A DNA stretch of 64,000 nt from Ilyonectria destructans (GCA_020740775.1 JAHEWK010000019.1:930001-994000); one strand, 5' to 3'; shown: positions 20,206-34,740, counted from the first letter of the stretch. Notes: generated by a model not told the origin, from the sequence alone. Translations and numbers: made by a program.

Positions 20206-21904
20206 AGGGTTATAAGGGTATAAGCACTAACGACAAATCGTTCTTACTTGGCTGTATGGCGTTCTCCCTATATAATTTGAGTGGTTCTGGGTATCTAGAG
20301 ATAAGCTTTTAGTTGCCCGACTGTATTAACTTATTCCGATAAGTAGGAGCAAATAGCATCCTACTTTCCGGTTCTAGATAGTTTATTGCATATAATACCA
20401 TTCTATTGCTGCAATAAGATCTTATAGTTCTAGCTTACTTTATAGTTATTAGAGGGCAACTACCTACTACTTAAGGGGTATAGGGTTTAGTTATATATAT
20501 ACTATTCCGTATTAGTTAAAAATCTATTACCCCTAAATACCTAAATAGATATAGTAGGTAAGAGCACTTGGATATTCCTTCTTATCTGTCTATTTAATAT
20601 ACTATAAGGCTTATATTATATATAGATACAGTTTTTCAGCTATAATTCATACTAAAATCATAACTGAGTTATACCACCTATCTATCCGGGCGAATATCTA
20701 TTTTCAGAAGGCTGAGTATATTATCAGAGGGCGCAGATAGGCTGTCAACTAAGCCTGCTTAATACTCTGAGCACTCTTTAATAAGGCTTTTTAAGAGTAT
20801 CTAATATCTATAAATAGTTATAATATACCTAAAGCCAGGTCCAGATATTTATATTAGAATTACCTCTATTATCTCTTATTCTTCTTGAGCCTTTATCTTA
20901 TCTACAGATATTATTTACTCTTATCCTCTATATAACTACTCTTCTGACTGCCTCTAATATTTATCTATTTTTTATCTCTAACTGGAGTATTTCTAAGACC
21001 TCCAGACCTTTTAAGAAAGCCTCTACTTATATTAAGTATATCTATACTATCTTACCTTCTTCACTCCTATTATTACTACCTCCACCTTAATTAGTTTTAG
21101 TCTATATATAAGTAACCTAAAGATCTGGAAATAGATATGCTAATTGCAGCAATAAGTATAAAGCCCATCTATATACAGTAGAGCCAGCTCCAATCCGCAG
21201 CAGTCTGTCTTGCCTGAGGTAGCAGCTAACAGCCTAAGGACGCTAGACGGCCTGTACTACAGTAGCTTACCTATTAAACGCCCTATAACAGTACTATATC
21301 AGCTTGATATAAGAATAGCTATAAATAACTTATCTACTGTGTCGGTTCAGTATATAGATACTACGCAGTATAGAGCCCTATTTATTAATTAGAATTATTT
21401 ATAGCTCTATATACCTCTTATTCCCCACTTAGATACTAGTGCCTATATAACAATCAGCTAACAGCTGGGGTTTCCAGGTCTAGTATTACAAGCAATACCG
21501 ACTCCAGAACCTTAAATAGAACTTCTACTCCAGAGGACCGGGAATATAGCCTTAGATGTTATCTCGATCTTCTGCGCTACATCCCATAATCTCACCCCGA
21601 TATATATCTCCACGCACCCCCTGGGTTCGGAGCGTCGTCTAATAACAGTTCCCAGCGTCAAAACGTCCATTGTATAGCCCAAATCCTAAGCACAATTAAT
21701 TCCCAGCTTTATCAAACTCCCTCATTATGATGACGCCTATAGGGGTTATTCCAACGCCGGACAGCCACCTACAACTGCAAGTCAGGGGTCCAGGGTCCAT
21801 TTAGCATCCTTCTCCTCGGTATTTTCCATTCCTTAGCTTCCCCCCCCTCCTATTCCCACAAGTCGTATAACCCTGACTAGCGCGTCTACAGCAGATAATC
21901 GTCC
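20206..21904. repeat. Interposed AT-rich block within the duplicated segment
   Basis: Lies between the two parts of copy 2 that match 9690-11760 and 11945-12295, and has no counterpart in copy 1, so it is probably a later insertion. It is mostly TA-rich with no gene. The last 350 bp (from about 21550) are less mutated and C-rich. No element type is recognised. Confidence 0.45.
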
Positions 21905-22250
21905 TGCTATGGGTTTCGGAGTCTGTATTTTGCCCCATGATTCGCTGCTAATAAGGCGCAAGAATGGAAAATAATACTTATAGACTGGATGAGTGCCTAA
22001 GCTTGGTGTATCTGAGATTTTAGAGTCAAAAAGTATCGGAGTTGGCGCGTGGGTGGGCTCAAGCTATTATGGGGGAACGAGTGACAGCCGACCCTCTTCT
22101 AAGTCCCACCGGCCGGCAAGAATGGATTTACAAAAGCAACACAGAACTAATAGACTATAACATATACAGTAGAGATAATTACTTTTATACCTTCAGAACT
22201 ACAGAGAATATGTTCCCAGCGCTCATTTTGCGCTTTGGCGTCGCGTAGAC
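21905..22250 (+). repeat. Segmental repeat, second part of copy 2
   Basis: Matches 11945-12295. The counterpart frame (22042-22248) reads GERVTADPLLSPTGRQEW and FRTTENMF. The protein is unidentified. It carries C-to-T and G-to-A differences from the other copy. Confidence 0.65.
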
Positions 22251-25200
22251 TACCATCCCTGGCCTAGCCATATGCGTGGTTTGTTGGTGGGAGAGGCCTT
22301 TAGTGTAGACCACATCCGTCCGCAGGGTAGGAGCTGGAAAAAGATAGAAGACAAGAGAAAGCAACAGAATAGCCGTCACCTGGGGGTAAGAGATACAGAA
22401 AGCAATAGATACACAGCTTTCTGATATCTCTAGGGAAAAGGGAAAGGAAAATATCGATAAGAGCTATTGCAACAGCTGTAGTGTAGTAAGTATCAAGCGA
22501 CAAAAGGTGTTATATAATTAAAAGAAGGGAAAAAGTATATCCTTTTATTTCTCAAGCAGACTGAACGCCTTAAGTAGGGCCATACTAAGCTAGCTGCTAG
22601 CCTCTACTATATTAAAACTCCAGGTGGACTGTTGGCCCTATCACAGTGGCATTTACGCTATTAATTCTCACAGTACTCTGTAAGTTCCATACCAAAGGAA
22701 TATCAATAGGATACCATTGGCCGGGCGCCGCAGGAGCGGGGGGTTCTGGATCAGCCGGCGGGCAGTGGCTGATGGATTAGCGATGGTTCAGCGGCGCTGT
22801 GGATACCCACTTTAGCGCGAGATATTATAATATGTAAGTCTACTTTAAATAAGAACCTTAGGGTATAATAATTAGTATAGGTATCCCGCTCTCGGCGAGG
22901 TTGCTAAGACTGTCCCCAATAGATAAAACCCAGAAGAGTTATATATTAAGGGCCCTTTACTTGATTTTTACTATATTCCCCCAATCTAATAGGCAAATAT
23001 TATATAATTATAAAGTATAGAAATATATTCTGAATGGGTAATAATAAATACTAACCTAGTCCCCTCTATATTTATATAATAATATTAGGAAAACCCAGTA
23101 GGAAAATTAATACCGAGAGGGTTAATTACTATCCAGATTTACTGATATAGAAGCTATTTATTCTTATGTTTTTAACCCTCCTTACCTTCAGCTTTAATAG
23201 GTTTAAGATTCTTTATATCCTTTTAGGATATAGTACTAATAAAGGGAGTGTTTATAAATAATTTTTCTAGGGCCTTCTTCTTATAGGTCTGGTCGTCGAT
23301 ATATATTTCTCCTCCAGCAGGCCCAATATACAGGCAGTAGACTTCTAGCCGATATAACACTATTTATTAGTATACCAACCTATATAATAATATATTTCGA
23401 CCTAATTTATAGTCCTAACTAAATTAAATACTCCCAGTAAGAAAATTTATATATTCTATATTATCTCTATACTGCTTGCTTGCTCCAGTATAATACTTAT
23501 TATATATTTAGTAGATACTGATAGCTAGTATATAGGCGAGGGTAGTAATTGCCTTAATACAACTTAGCGCGCTGAGCTTTCTAGCGGCAGCAGCAATAAG
23601 TAAGTTAAGGAGAAAGCCAAACTATCAAAATATTATATTATACTATAAAATTTCCTGCTATTTATTCTATATAATAAAAGTATTAATTGTTATAGAAACT
23701 ACTATTTTAAAGAGACTTAAGTTAAATATTATAACTATAGTAGCAGCTATAATATAATTATTTGCAGTAAACTTAGTAATTTTATAAGATACTGGTAGGT
23801 TAAGAAGAGAGACTGAATTTAAATTAGTAAAAAAGCTAAAAAGATACTTAATATTAAACTTATATCTAAGAAAATTATAAGTAATATTAATATATCCTTA
23901 TACCTATAAGTATATTAGTACTTAGTAACTATACCTAAAGGCTCCTTATTTTATATTTTCTATAAAAAAGTTTAAGTTAATAGTCTTAGCTTATTTAAGG
24001 TTAGCTGGGTATAGGAAATTATCCCAGAATTTACTCTCTAACTTCTAAAGCTTATTATATATAAACTTAAAATAACTTTAAGATCAATAAGAAGCTATAT
24101 CTAATTGTTATTAATAAGAATAAGATATATTAATATATATTATATCGACTGACTAACTAGTTACTCTTCTGTATAAGGCTGTAGACTCAGATATAAGAAC
24201 GTTATAGAGATACCTGGAGATTCTATTAAAGAGGTAAATTAAGTAAATAAGAAAGTAGTTTATAGTATAGATATAGTTATAAGAAATCCAGGTAGAAGTA
24301 AAAATAGCTTTAAATAAAGTATTAGTTAACTAATATAAAGTTAAGCTTAAAAGTAATTATAGATATAGATCCAATATATAATTAATTATATAACTATCTA
24401 ATTTTAATAGAAAGCAATAGTAATAGTTAAATTCAGCGGGAAAATCTAGATATATAAAGCTTTAACAACTGGGCAAAATAGAGAGATATACAGCGGTATT
24501 AATACTATCTCATATATATATTACTAGGAAGGATTATACTGTTAATAACCCTACTATAAAGGCAAACTTTAAAAGGTTTTAGCTGCTATCAGTCTGCTAA
24601 TTAATTAGTATATAAGACCCAAGTTTTATCTGGGCTTGGAAATTCCTTATATTACGGCAGTAACTACTTATTATATCTTTAAATAAATATCTACTCGTAA
24701 CAGTTAAACCTTATAGAGATTTCTAATTCAGTGAAAATTTACTAAGGAATCTTTATATATATATAAAAGTCTCTTTTAAGTGGCAATATTATTAAACATT
24801 CTTAGTTATTCTTTATAAATTCAGCCTTAGCTATCTAAGACTAAGTACTTCCTTCCTCTGCATTATTAGCCTTACTATTAATCTATTAAAGAATAAAACC
24901 TCATACTTATACCTTATATTGAAAGTACTTTAGTCTTTCGGTGTGCTACTGGCTGCACTGATGTATTAAACTTCAATAGAAGTCCGGATAATAAGGTAAA
25001 GATATTTGGGCTTTGCTTAGTAGCTTATAGTAGTTTGCAATACCTATAATAGAATGATAAGGAGCCTACTATTAACTGTAGATCTATTTATATATCGACA
25101 GAGAGCAGAAACTCAGGGGAATATCTTATAACTCACCTAAAAACTCCTTTAGCAGTAAGAATTCCAGGGCGGTAGAGGGAGACTATTCTTATTCCGTTTT

Positions 25201-25669
25201 AAATCATACTGGCACTCAGCTTGAAATACCGATGCAGATCCAAACCGCACTGGGGCTCAGGTAGAGTTACTCTTAGGATAAACAGACTGTATTACTGGCA
25301 GTACTAGTTAGAAGAGATTTACTATTTGTAAAGTAGATAAAGAAACTTCACTATAATATTACTAATATATTAGATTTTACTTTATATTTAGTCTGTATAA
25401 GTTTATAAAATTATTAGAAAAAAACCTACTTAATTATACTATTTTTTATAACTTGCTTTATATCTAGTAGTATCTTCTATATATTCTAGGTTAAGAAAAG
25501 ACTATATTATTAGGTTTATAATCCCTATAGAATACCTCTAGTAATAATATATAGGTCTATTATAGAAATAGTAAGTTAGAAAGCTTCTTGGCTTTATAGT
25601 ATATACCGAATTAGATAAAAGAAAAGCCTACTTTCTTATATAGATAAGGTTACTTTTAGCGTCTAGAAT

Positions 25670-25945
25670 ATTAGCTGCTATAATTAATTTTAGCTATTAA
25701 GGAGTAAATACTAAATACTGGTAATTATTATACTATATAGTAAAAAACTTATTTTTTGATATATAAATAAAAACAAGTTTTAATAGAATATTTATATTTA
25801 TAGTAAATATTAGCTGCTATAATTAATTCTAGCTATTAAGGAGTAAATACTAAATATCGGTAATTATTATACTATATATCTATAAACTTATATATTAATA
25901 TATAAATAAAGATAATTTTTAATAAAATACTTATATTTATTTAAT
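25670..25945. repeat. Tandem duplication with a period of about 139 bp
   Basis: Two adjacent copies start with ATTAGCTGCTATAATTAATT (25670 and 25809) and share AGCTATTAAGGAGTAAATAC and GGTAATTATTATACTATATA. Differences are few near the start and increase towards the end of each unit. Confidence 0.8.
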
Positions 25946-27375
25946 AGTAAAATTCAGTTTAGGTAATTAATCTTATTAAGCAGTTATTAAAATAACCTGA
26001 GCAGAATCTATAGAAGTAGAATAAAATAGTTTTAAAATTACTAGAGAGCTCTACTAATTTTACATATTTAGGGCTATATATAGTTAATATATAGAATAGA
26101 TTTAAATAGATTAGTAGTATAGTAGGTTATAAATTAAATAAAGAATTAAAGTATACTTTTATTAAGATAATATTTCTAGTTGTAATTACTATTTCCAGCT
26201 ATACTAATTATATTAATTATAAAATCTTATTCTATAGTTAAGCTTATATTTAAGCCAGCTAAATATAAGTATATAGAAGATTATAAATAATATTCTTAAA
26301 TAATCTATATTTAATAATATAGTAAAGAGATTCTTAATACTACTAGAAAGAATTTATCTATTATAAGTATTAATAAAGAAAATAAATACAGTTTATTCTA
26401 ATATATAAAAAGATACTAGTAATCTTTACTTAAAAAGCTAGTAGAATTAGTAAGATTACTAAATAAAACTTAATATATAGAGTAAGAACTATATATAAAA
26501 TGCTGCTTAACTAGCTATAATATATAAATACTAGCTTACTATCCCTTTTAGATATTTAGAGCTAGATAATAAAATCCTATTATATCGAAATACTAAATAT
26601 ATACTAGAATATCTAGTATTATCTACACCCTATTATAATCAGTATTTTTAATATCTAGATATACCCTAATATCAGCAGTAGTAATAAATATAAGATTAAA
26701 TATTAAGATATAGTACTCCAGACTAATATAGATATAACTGACTAATATAGGTAGTATATATAGAATTAAGTTGTTATAATATATAATATAATAATTACCA
26801 CCAGCTTAATTAGTGATATATATATTAAGGGCTTTATCTCTAAAATAGAGAGTGCTAAATATATACTAGTAATATATAAGTAAATCCAGAATATTATTAG
26901 GCTGTCTATATATAGAATTACTAAAACTATATTATACCTATTATTTCTTAGTTTAGGTATAGTAAGACTTACTATAGCTCCACCTAAGCTATAGCCTATT
27001 TTAGTAATATAGAATCTGGAATTTCTTACTGCAGTAATTCTTATTACTTAAAGAATATAGTTATAAGTATCCACCTAAGATATTTAGAAACCCCAGTATA
27101 CTATATAGCTGCTGCAGATATCTACTGGTATATAGAGAAATATAAAATTAGAAAGCTAACTTTAAATTAATACTGAACCTTAAAAAGAGATAATTATAAG
27201 GTTACTAGTATAGTTAGTAGCTATAAATCCTATTATATCAGTAATAAGTAAACTACTAATAATTAATTAGCTTAAAGAACTTAATACTGTAATATTAAGA
27301 AATCCTTTAGAGTTATAAAATAGTCTCTATAAGTACTTACTGAAGTGCTTAGGTATTTAAAGAAGTTTTTAGTGG

Positions 27376-27396
27376 TAGTAGTAGTAGTAGTAGTAG
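27376..27396. repeat. (TAG)7 microsatellite
   Basis: Seven perfect TAG units, followed by a G-rich patch, inside the AT-rich block. Confidence 0.85.
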
Positions 27397-30300
27397 AGGC
27401 TGGGGGATAGAGGGGGAGGGGGAAATAAAAGTTAGGCTAGAATTATAACTTAATTAAATTTTTATTATAAGCTTACTTCTTAAATTCCACTATAGTTATA
27501 GTATTCTCTACTTATACTAATAGGCAGTTATTAAAGTAATAAGAAACCTTATCTCCAGATAAGTTATTATTCTTCTAATAGTATATAGTATTAATATACT
27601 GCTTTATAAGGTAAAATATTAATAATAGGCTTAAGTTAATATCTAATTCCAGTTAGCCTATAAAGTGCACTTATTATTACTTTTACTTCCCTCTTTAGTT
27701 AACTGCTAGAGAATTAGCAGAGCCCTAAGATAGATAAAAAAATAAAGATAGAATAAATTTAAATAATATTTTAAGAAAAAGTTTTTAGGTAAAGTTATAG
27801 CTTTAAATTACTCCTAATTAAATATCCTAAAGATATTTCGCTGGAGTATAATAAACTTATAAGCTGGTTATTATTATATAAAGAAATATACTTATTAAAG
27901 AAGTTTAATACTATATACTTCTCTAATCTATATCTAATGCTAGTTTCTATATACTTTAGAACTTAAAAGCAATCCAGTAGTATATAATACAGAATAATAA
28001 TTATAGCTATCTATAGCACTTAATACTTTCTTAACTTCTAGATATAAGTTTCTAATTTCCTACTGACGTAATAAGGCTTTAGAAAAAGATATTTCTAATT
28101 ATTCTTACTTCCTACTGAAGTCTATAGGCTTAATTACTTATATAAATATATAGACCTTATAGATAATAGGTAAATAAGAAGATTATTTTCTATAGAAGTT
28201 TAAGTAACTCTTACTTAATTCTTCTCTTTATAATATAATAATACCTTAAAGGGTTAAATTAATTAGTTAGAAGCTAATATTATATTTTAGCTGTAAGCTT
28301 TAGGCTGCACCCCTAAAACTGAATTTAATACCCACTAGATTTATACCAGTCCCTTTAGCTACTAAATTAACCTTCTGTAGATATATAATTATAAGTAAGG
28401 ATAAGTATATAGAAGTATTATTAATATACAATATTAACTTAAAGATAAAAATCTTATATCTACAATATATAATTTCCTCTTTAGATCTATTAATAATATA
28501 TAAGAGATACCTAATATTATAAACTAACTGAATCTACTTATATACTTTTTTTTACTTATAATTCTATATCTACAGAAAGTATATCTTCTTAATTATATAC
28601 TATAGAGTAAGCTTATAAGACTGAGTTTAAAATAAGAAAGACTTTATACTAATAGGCCAGATAATTAGTATAAATATCTCCTTTAGAAGACCTAAATAGA
28701 ATTACTATTATTATTATATTCTAGGCGCCCTTTAGTTGGGTATCTTACAGCTAGTATTCTTTTTAATATTATCCCTTAATATAATAGCTAAATTCTATAG
28801 TAAATATCAAACTTATAGTATTTAGAATTATTAAATCTATTTCTTAAGAGCTTTATTCTCACTTAACTTCACTACTATTAACAACTTACTATTTTTAGGA
28901 TTTTCCAGATTATACCTATAGATATATATTATTAATATATACTTTAATTACTGTAATTTTAAAACATTATACAATTGTATATAAATATATAAGCTGGAAC
29001 TAAAAAAGACTACTTTACTTCTATATTCAGTTAGTCTTAATTTTAAGCTAGTATCTATCCAGAAGGTTTTACTATCTATTAGGCGCTAATAATAAAATAG
29101 TAGCTAAAGTTCCTTAGATAAATATATTCAGTATATAGAATATAAAAGAGATTAAAAATTTAAATATTTAAATAGTATAAAAAGAAAGAATTAAAAAAAC
29201 TTAAATAAAATATAATTATAGTAGAGAGCAGGCAGCTTTATCCAGTTTAAGAAATAACTAATACGGAGAGAAGTAATTACTAATAATTCAGCTGAATATA
29301 AATAGCAAGCTGTATATTAAATCTATCTTCTAACTTCTACAGATTATTAAGGTTAACTGTACACTCTAGAGCTACTAAAAGTAGGCAAAATAGTTACAAT
29401 TTAAGCACTATACAGACAGCTAGAATAAGAGGGTATAGTAGCAGCAATATAGGTAAGATAGATAAATAATTAACGCCTTATAAATCCTACCTTATAGGGC
29501 GGATATAGCTAATTCTCTTAATAGGAATATAGACCTTTAATTAGATCCCCAATAATATGCTATATAGGTTTCTTAATATCCAGCAGGTAGATTAAATATC
29601 CTAGGAGATCTAAATAGCTCTACTATATTTCTCTATAGCAATAGGAGTTAATTTATAATAGAAGAGGTATTTATTATTAATAGTTAATATTTAGGCCGGC
29701 AATAGTATAGTAGTATTTATTATTAGCTTTCCTTTTTACTTATATACTTTTAATCTATTAATATACCTACTAATATTAATAATAAATTTAGAATACTATA
29801 ACTCTTATAGAATTAGATTTTATAGTATCTTAGAGTTAATTACTACAGTACAGACAGTATAATTCCAATTTCTTATATAGAATATAGAAACTAAAGTACC
29901 TACTCTTTAGAGAAAGAGAGAGAGCTAAAAAGAAAACCGATAATATATATTACTATATATAGTAGCTAACCTAATATATTTCTTTATAGAAAAATTTAAA
30001 ATAATATTATATATAAATTACGAAGTAAATACCTACTGTAGGTTTAAAGATAATACCTCCTTTTATAAATACTAAATAACACTTATATTAAATATAGTTA
30101 TAGTATATACAAGCTAAAAAGAGGTCTAAGATAAGGATATTTAACTAATATAGTAGGGAGATAAGCTTATTAGAGGATAAAAAGATAATAGGTTAAAATA
30201 GAGTGAGTATAACTATAGATTGCTAATTAATTCTCTATAAATAGATAAGCTAAATTAGTATCTCTATAGATTAAGTAGCTCTATAATATTACTAAGCAAT

Positions 30301-30990
30301 TAAAATTGCAGAAGTAGAGTAATAATTATACTGCTATTCTAAATCTTGCCTTTTATCTCTTACAGTTAATTATTTTATTAATATATTAGATATATTTAAT
30401 ACTATATATATTATTTTTAAGTAATAATTAACTTATATTTTTCTATATTATAGAGTTACTTCTCCACTCTTATAAGTATATAGTATAATAAATATTGGAA
30501 TTTGCTATTTAATTATTAACTAGCTAAGGGGAATTATAGCTGCTTCTATTCTATATTCCTTTAGCCCTAAAGCTCGAGACCACACCAATATAAACCCTAT
30601 TTCTATACTTTTTATCTTAATATATAAAATCGCAAATAAATAAGGCCTAGGGGTCAGAGAGGCACTTATTACTATCTTTAGCATCTGCCTACTCTTCTAA
30701 ATATCTATTAACCTAGAAACTGCCTTTCTTGGGTCTAAGGTTATTATATTATACAAAAGTTATTTCAGTGTGGTGACTGGCTGAGGCTGGATTTAAGGTT
30801 GAAGTTTCTGATAAGCTTTCTCTGCTATTTATATATACCTGCTGGCAGATATAAAGCAGGCTAAAGTTACTAGATGCACTAATAAATCTTACTGACAAAT
30901 ATAAAGAGGTAGTAATCATAAAGAAGGAAGAAATAAATTATTAATATCCTTTACTAGCTTTCTTTTCTCTCCTCCTTAGCAACTTAGCAA

Positions 30991-32810
30991 CTCATCGACC
31001 CATCTTCTATTTAAGTCTACTCTTATAAACTTAAGAATCCCAATACAAGCTCTATCAACTACAGATATAGCTTTTCTCAATATTAATCTACCGGTCTGGC
31101 CGCTAAATACTCCACCAGTTCCCAAGCCAGATAAAATTCTGAAACATCCATCTCTTAATATATACAAGAAAGAGCTCCAAATCCGTATTAAGAATATACC
31201 TTTTATCGACATTAACCCTAGTATCTTCAATAGAGAGCTTGTAAAGTTAAAGTTATATACCAAGCCAAACCCGAAGCACCTTAAACAGCCTCCAGCGCTA
31301 GGTGGAGGAAACATCACAGAAGGGATATACTCTGGAACTCAGGCCGCATTGACTCATGCCTACAGTCGAATCGAGCGAAGGTGAGACCTAAAGCTCAAAA
31401 CTAGTATAATCACGCTCGCTAATATGGTCCAGCTACGAATCTTATTTCGATGTCATGCAGATTGAGCCCACTTTGCCTCGGTATATAGATCTTTCAGCCA
31501 AGAAGGAGATTTTCCAATACTCCCCCTACCCAAAGAACCCTGATGGGTCTGTTGCTCAGTATCCTCCCCACCTTGAACACATTCCAAAGGAAGACCAGGT
31601 CTCTTTGTTGAAGATTTTCAATGCTCTTTTTCTCTCAGAGACGGAAATTTTGATCAAGCAGGTTGTTCCTGATAGTATCGTTGGAAAGACTGCTACATGG
31701 ATTCTTGACCTGGTCAATGGAAATATCGGAGATGCGGCGAATCAAGGCTCCAGCATCAAAGCCTATGAAACATACAACAAGCTCCACCGCAAGTCTGGAA
31801 CAGACATCGAACAGGGAGCCAATCTGGGTCTCTTACCGGACTGGTACAGCGATCGCCGCTTTGCCGATCAATCGTTTACGGGGACCAACCCTACGACGAC
31901 TGAGAAGGTCCCTAAGGACCTGTTGGATGAGTTCATCGAGGCTGCAAAACGGAGTGGATATGGCTACTGGGCGCAAACTCTTCCTAAGACAGACCCAAGC
32001 TCGCTCTTTGTTCAAGGCTGCCGCTATTTCCGGGAAGCGGTTGACGCTCAGCCTAACGAAGAATTGCATCACAAGGAACCTGTCTCGGACAACAACTGGG
32101 CATGTGCGGCCGTTACACTTTTTCAGCTCCATCCGGACGGCCAACTACACCCAGTTGCTATTGTTTGCGACTACAAGAGTACCATGGCTAACTCCGTCAC
32201 CATCTTCAACCAAAGGAGGCTTCCCACGGACCCATCCAACCACGAAGAAAGGGACTGGGCCTGGCGATATGCCAAAACGTATGCTCAAGTCTCTGACTGG
32301 ATTCGCCATGAAGTCGGTGTCCATCTGACTCGCGCGCACATGATTGAGGAGGCACTGATTGTGGCTACCCACCGCATAATCCCCATGGACCACATTGTGT
32401 TCAAAGTTCTTGAGCCACACTGGTATAAGACGCTTTCGCTTAACGCGGCCGCTAGATCTACCCTTGTGCCTCAAATGATCAAGGACCTGGTTGGCCTGAA
32501 GCCTGACTATTTGTATCAGTTCGTTCGGTATGAGTTTGAGAACTTCGACTATGTCGGGAGCTATGTCCCCTATGACTTGGAAAGACGAGGCTTTCCTAAT
32601 ACAGCGCAGGGCTTGTTCGACAAGAGGTACAAGAACTACGCCCATGCCAAGAATATGGTCTTAATGTGGCACTGCATTCGAGAGTACGTCATGAGCAGGC
32701 TCCTGATATACTACGACAAGGACACAGAAGACAAGATGGTACAAGAAGACCAGTATGTCAGGGACTGGCATTTTATATATAACAGCAGAAGAAGCAGAAG
32801 AATTAGATAA
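30991..32810 (+). pseudogene. Lipoxygenase gene, 3'-truncated
   Basis: Exon 1 (about 30991-31380) encodes the N-terminal region ending TQAALTHAYSRIER. An intron lies at 31381-31432 (GTGAGA...TCCAG, 52 bp). Exon 2 (31433-32807) opens with YESYFDVMQIEPTLPRYIDL. The metal-binding helix is clear: DWIRHEVGVHLTRAH with the His-x4-His pair, then EEALIVATHR and LEPHWYKTLSLNAAARSTL. These match the lipoxygenase core, which dioxygenates polyunsaturated fatty acids. The reading frame leaves the family at about 32780, where AT-rich sequence begins. The missing part would carry the remaining metal ligands (His, Asn and the terminal carboxylate), so the product should be inactive. Exon 1 has no in-frame ATG: a stop lies just upstream, and a signal-peptide-like stretch (LLAFFSLLLSNLA) is in another frame. 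The gene is thus damaged at both ends, while the centre is clean. Confidence 0.85.
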
Positions 32811-34740
32811 CAGAAAATTATCTAGACCTACTATACTCTAATTAATAAGATCTACAGCCCCTAATAAATAAGCCTCTAAGATAGCAACTAGCTCCTCCAC
32901 TAACTTACCTAACTCCTCTAGAGAATAAAAACTATAGAAAAGTAAGTTATCCCCCTTCTATTTTAAAAAGTATTTCTATTTATAAATATATATAAGGCAT
33001 ACTATTATAGCTTTAAGAGCTTCTTTAGCCTCTAACTCCTCCTGCTCTAAATACTTTTATTTACAGATATTTTTCAATACTATAAAAATTAGGGGAAAAG
33101 TATAGAAAAATAATATAGAAGGAAGATCCATAAAAAGATACTATATTAGCACTATTATAAATTACCTTGGTATTTATATAACTTAAATAATAATAGAAGT
33201 AATCCTCTACTACTATATAGAAAAACTTTAAATAATAATAATAGGAATAAGATATAGTCTTAAAACTAAAAGATTAAATATATTCAGAAAGAACCTTATA
33301 CTTATAAAGTTTATAAGCAGAATAAGTTTTAATTAGGGTATTAGATATTATATCAGTATAATAATAATAAAAAAGGAAGAAATAATAAACTACAATATTA
33401 GGCGCTACAGACTACTTATACAGCCTTAGGGATAAAACTAATAGAGGGGAGATATTATATTACAGCCTATATTAAGACCCAGACTAAATCCAGCAGTTAG
33501 AGCTAGCAGAATCCCAGTTAAGTTATATATACCCAGAATAGACCAATAGAATTAACCCTCAGTCCTAATAGTCCTACTCTAGACCGATCTATAAGCAGAA
33601 CAGTCTACTAATAGACATCTAGTATATAGTTATCTGAGAAGTATATATTTAAGTATAGGCAGCTTCTTAGCTATTAATACAACTTAATTATATTGAGTAT
33701 TCTTTACTCTACTATTATCAGATATAACCGACTTATTCTTCTTTAATATGTCTGATTTCCTATTATATAAACTGCTAATTAGAATCAGCCTACTCTAGAC
33801 TTATACGTATAGTATAGTGTACTGATTGTTATACTGGGTGATTTCCTATAGGATATAGCTTGTAATATAATTATTAGTACTACTATATTTATATATCTTC
33901 CTCTGCTAAAAATATTATTAAGTGGGACTATATCTTTTAACTTAATATAGAGTAAGAGTAAGAAAGAAAGTAAGATTAAGAGGGTACTAGCTATATTATT
34001 ATTACTTAGTCTCTTTTTTCTTACTATTAGGGTATTAAATATTAATAAATTATTCCTATAGCTATTTCTAGTGCTTAAAACTAGTAAGATATCTCTAGAT
34101 ACTAATTAAATTTCTATATAAAAGATTTTCTATAATATTAACTGGCTGGATAAATTATAGATTTTATATAAGATTTCTATTTTACTAATATACTAATTAC
34201 TAATATTCACTAGGTAGGCTCTAATTAATATATTTTTTATACTAACTATATATAGATATAATATAGTATCTTAAGAGTAGCTTATCTTATTTCTAACTGA
34301 CTATAGAATTATTATTACTATTTAAGCTATTAAGTCTATTCGCCAGATTAATATTTTAACTCTTATTTAGATATATATTACTATTCTAAATTACTAAATA
34401 TAGCTAATTTTACTATAGACTATCTCTATTTATACTATTAGGCTAATTCTATAGTATTAATATTCTAAGCTCTCTATATTATTTTTTCTATTATATCAGC
34501 TTGCCTATTAAGAACTTTAATGCAATTAATATAAAACTAACCAGAATAAATTACACTTATAGCATCCTACCTATAATAATTCTAACCTACTATATCCTAT
34601 ATTATACTATAATATTTTAGCTGTCTCTTCTTCTTTACCAGTTATAGCAGTTCGTCTAATAAATATTCTCTATCTGGATAGCTATTATAACTTTTATCTT
34701 CTCCTTTACCTTTCCCGATACAATAATACACAATAGAATT
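32811..34740. repeat. AT-rich RIP block truncating the lipoxygenase gene
   Basis: TA-dominated DNA with no open frame above 60 codons. It starts abruptly after the last lipoxygenase-like codons (about 32780-32810) and ends near 34740, where composition returns to normal. The rest of the lipoxygenase gene is not found on its far side. Confidence 0.7.

Larger units (their letters stand above)
22251..30985. repeat. Large AT-rich RIP block (~8.7 kb)
   Basis: After 22.5 kb no open frame of about 60 codons or more exists on either strand until 30.97 kb. Composition is dominated by TA, TAT and TAG, as expected for heavily RIP-mutated transposons. Transposase or reverse-transcriptase motifs could not be read even allowing for C-to-T reversions. 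Less mutated islands occur near 22250-22460 and 24930-25300. It separates the duplicated segments from the lipoxygenase gene. Confidence 0.75.

Noticed and set aside
22251..30985. CRISPR-like or centromeric array in the AT-rich block
   Set aside because: No regularly spaced repeats and no satellite periodicity apart from one 139-bp tandem pair and a (TAG)7 tract; composition fits RIP-mutated transposons.
30976..31317. 113-codon minus-strand frame
   Set aside because: Antisense to lipoxygenase exon 1, which has family-like coding on the plus strand.
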